Origin: Candidatus Cybelea palsarum
Lineage (GTDB): Bacteria > Vulcanimicrobiota > Vulcanimicrobiia > Vulcanimicrobiales > Vulcanimicrobiaceae
NCBI GenBank assembly: GCA_003166915.1
Contig: PMUK01000176.1
Location: forward strand, 128-33,672
DNA length: 33,545 nt
Reading direction: 5' to 3'
Shown: piece after piece, positions 32,341-33,545 of the stretch
Numbering within the stretch: the stretch's first letter is position 1
Layout: each line of letters opens with the position of its first letter
Notes under the pieces: model-generated
The model's database searches: none
What the model was told of the DNA's origin: nothing
What the model saw: only the letters and a program-made list of their open reading frames with translations
Program-made: the position numbers and the translations under genes

Positions 32341-33291
32341 ATGCACCTTCGTCCAATTCTTGCTAGTGCGTTCATCGCTGCGGCATTCGCATTGACGGGA
32401 TGCGGCGGTGCCACGACGCCGTCTGCGGCCGGCAACATCCCTGCGATTGCGGCCTTACGACCTCAGATCCGGCTTCCCGGCGCCGGCTCGATGGGTCGCC
32501 TGATCTATGTCAGCGACGCAGGGACCAACACCGTAAGCTTTTACACATACCGCGGCGGCAAGCTCGAAGGCAGCATCACCTCCGGCCTCTCGGAACCGCA
32601 GGGTCTTTGCAGCGACCCGAAAGGTAACGTCTGGGTCGCGAATACGGCGGAGTCCGACGTCGTCGAGTATGCCTACGGTGCGACCACACCGAAACAGACG
32701 CTCGCGACGACGGGTCAGTACCCGGCCGGTTGCTCGGTCGACAAGAACGGCGATGTTGCGGTTTCCGACATCCTGTCCACCAGCGGTGGCGAAGGTAACG
32801 TCGAGATCTTCAAGGGCGGAAAAGGCTCGGCGACCTCGGTGACCTGTCCCAACCTGTCTCACTATGGAGGCGTCGCTTATGACAATAAGGGAAACCTCTT
32901 TGTTACCGGCGAGAATGCGACCGACGCGTTTGGTTTGTGCGAAGTTCCCAATGGGAAAACCGGTGGCGAGGCAATCAGGCTGAATACGCCTCCGGAGTCC
33001 ACCGGCAACGTGCAGTGGGACGGCACGTACGTCGCGATCGGCGATGCCACTATCGAACGCTTTTTAATTCGTGGGACGAAGGGCTCCTTAAAGCGAACCG
33101 TTACGCTCAACGGCACGAGCTCGGGCGGAATGTTCCTTTTACCGAGCCGAGGCCGAGTGCTCTCATTCGAATCCGGGGAGCAGGGTATTGGGTTCTTCAA
33201 GTATCCGGCCGGTGGCAATGCCCTCAAAACGATTTCGATCGTTGAGTCCGAGCCAATTGGATTCACCGTAAGCCCGATGCGTGTGCTCTAG
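32341..33291 (+). CDS. Vgb/NHL-like beta-propeller lipoprotein, copy 3
   Basis: 316 residues. GAGGA seven bases upstream of the ATG. Signal peptide ends AFALTGC (Cys21). Blades: MGRLIYVSDAGTNTVSFY, LSEPQGLCSDPKGNVWVANT, QYPAGCSVDKNGDVAVSDIL, then NVEIFKGGKG and GIGFFKYPAGGNA. DNA from about 32584 to 32730 is almost identical to 31605-31750 of copy 2, pointing to recent duplication or gene conversion. Function unknown. Confidence 0.87.
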   Translation: MHLRPILASAFIAAAFALTGCGGATTPSAAGNIPAIAALRPQIRLPGAGSMGRLIYVSDAGTNTVSFYTYRGGKLEGSITSGLSEPQGLCSDPKGNVWVANTAESDVVEYAYGATTPKQTLATTGQYPAGCSVDKNGDVAVSDILSTSGGEGNVEIFKGGKGSATSVTCPNLSHYGGVAYDNKGNLFVTGENATDAFGLCEVPNGKTGGEAIRLNTPPESTGNVQWDGTYVAIGDATIERFLIRGTKGSLKRTVTLNGTSSGGMFLLPSRGRVLSFESGEQGIGFFKYPAGGNALKTISIVESEPIGFTVSPMRVL

Positions 33292-33393
33292 CCTCGACGA
33301 TGTGCCTGTACCTTATGGGCCGCTGGTGACGCGTGTGCAGGATGTTCTGGGCCAAATCGAGCAGCAGTCAAACCTGGCGGCGGCACCATCTGA

Positions 33394-33545
33394 ACGCCCT
33401 CCGATGGTAGCGAATTCTACAGCAACGCTTCGGATGCGGAAGGTCTCATTAACGCGTATCCAAATCCGGACAGTAAAAACAGCGCGCCGACTTGTACGAT
33501 CGATGGTTATGCAATAAATGGTTGGGCGTCGATCTCCAGCAGAAC
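33394..33545 (+). other. Unassigned open frame at window edge
   Basis: After the copy-3 stop, no complete gene is seen. One frame is open from the TGA at 33391 to the end, with protein-like text (GSEFYSNASDAEGLINAYP, then TCTIDGYAINGWASISS) but no ATG/GTG/TTG near its beginning. It could be a gene remnant or one needing a frameshift. The competing frame 33281-33517 has a Lys/Arg-rich, unconvincing product. Confidence 0.25.

Overview
This is a compact, GC-rich bacterial chromosomal window with about 35 genes, very short intergenic gaps and many start/stop overlaps (ATGA or GTGA). At least seven proteins carry a lipobox, so the cell probably has a Gram-negative-type or diderm envelope. Three adjacent paralogues of a Vgb/NHL-like beta-propeller lipoprotein, DUF4331 proteins, a G1-family glutamic peptidase and promoter boxes set directly against start codons all point to a deep-branching, uncultured soil-type lineage. 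My guess is Candidatus Eremiobacterota (WPS-2) or a relative; this is inference and no rRNA or marker gene is present. I see no tRNA, rRNA, CRISPR array, insertion sequence or phage gene.

Left part (1-9.4 kb): a 5'-truncated aquaporin; a secreted CHRD-like protein; a minus-strand set of DUF1345, PaiB-like and DoxX membrane/redox genes; a DUF5069 gene converging on a desaturase across a bidirectional terminator; a LuxR - STAS - fatty-acid-desaturase run, with a perfect 20-bp tandem repeat before the STAS gene; an orphan receiver-domain protein; a glycosidase-like lipoprotein; and an AraC-MGMT (Ada-type) DNA-repair protein coupled to a secreted pentapeptide-repeat protein with three CxxC motifs.

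Middle (9.4-20.6 kb): a flavin amine oxidase with a coupled membrane protein; an ArsR-AHSA1 pair with a near-consensus promoter; a propeller lipoprotein fused in frame to a type-1 copper (cupredoxin) lipoprotein; an aldo-keto reductase/DUF1801 pair; PhzF; and a five-gene minus-strand operon (VOC - MarR - G1 peptidase - hotdog thioesterase - amidohydrolase/SnoaL) under a strong promoter overlapped by a perfect MarR-like dyad.

Right part (20.6-33.5 kb): a tightly coupled five-gene operon with two unrelated nickel/cobalt permease families at its ends (NicO/RcnA-like first, NiCoT/HoxN-like last) around two DUF4331-type exported proteins and an exported TPR protein. This is the best candidate here for an undescribed system (metal handling at the cell envelope). 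It is followed by a LuxR regulator on the other strand, a DUF4097 lipoprotein, an MBL-fold hydrolase, an unexplained 319-bp intergenic region with mutually exclusive hairpins, and three tandem propeller paralogues. The middle one has a UGA exactly where its lipobox cysteine would be.
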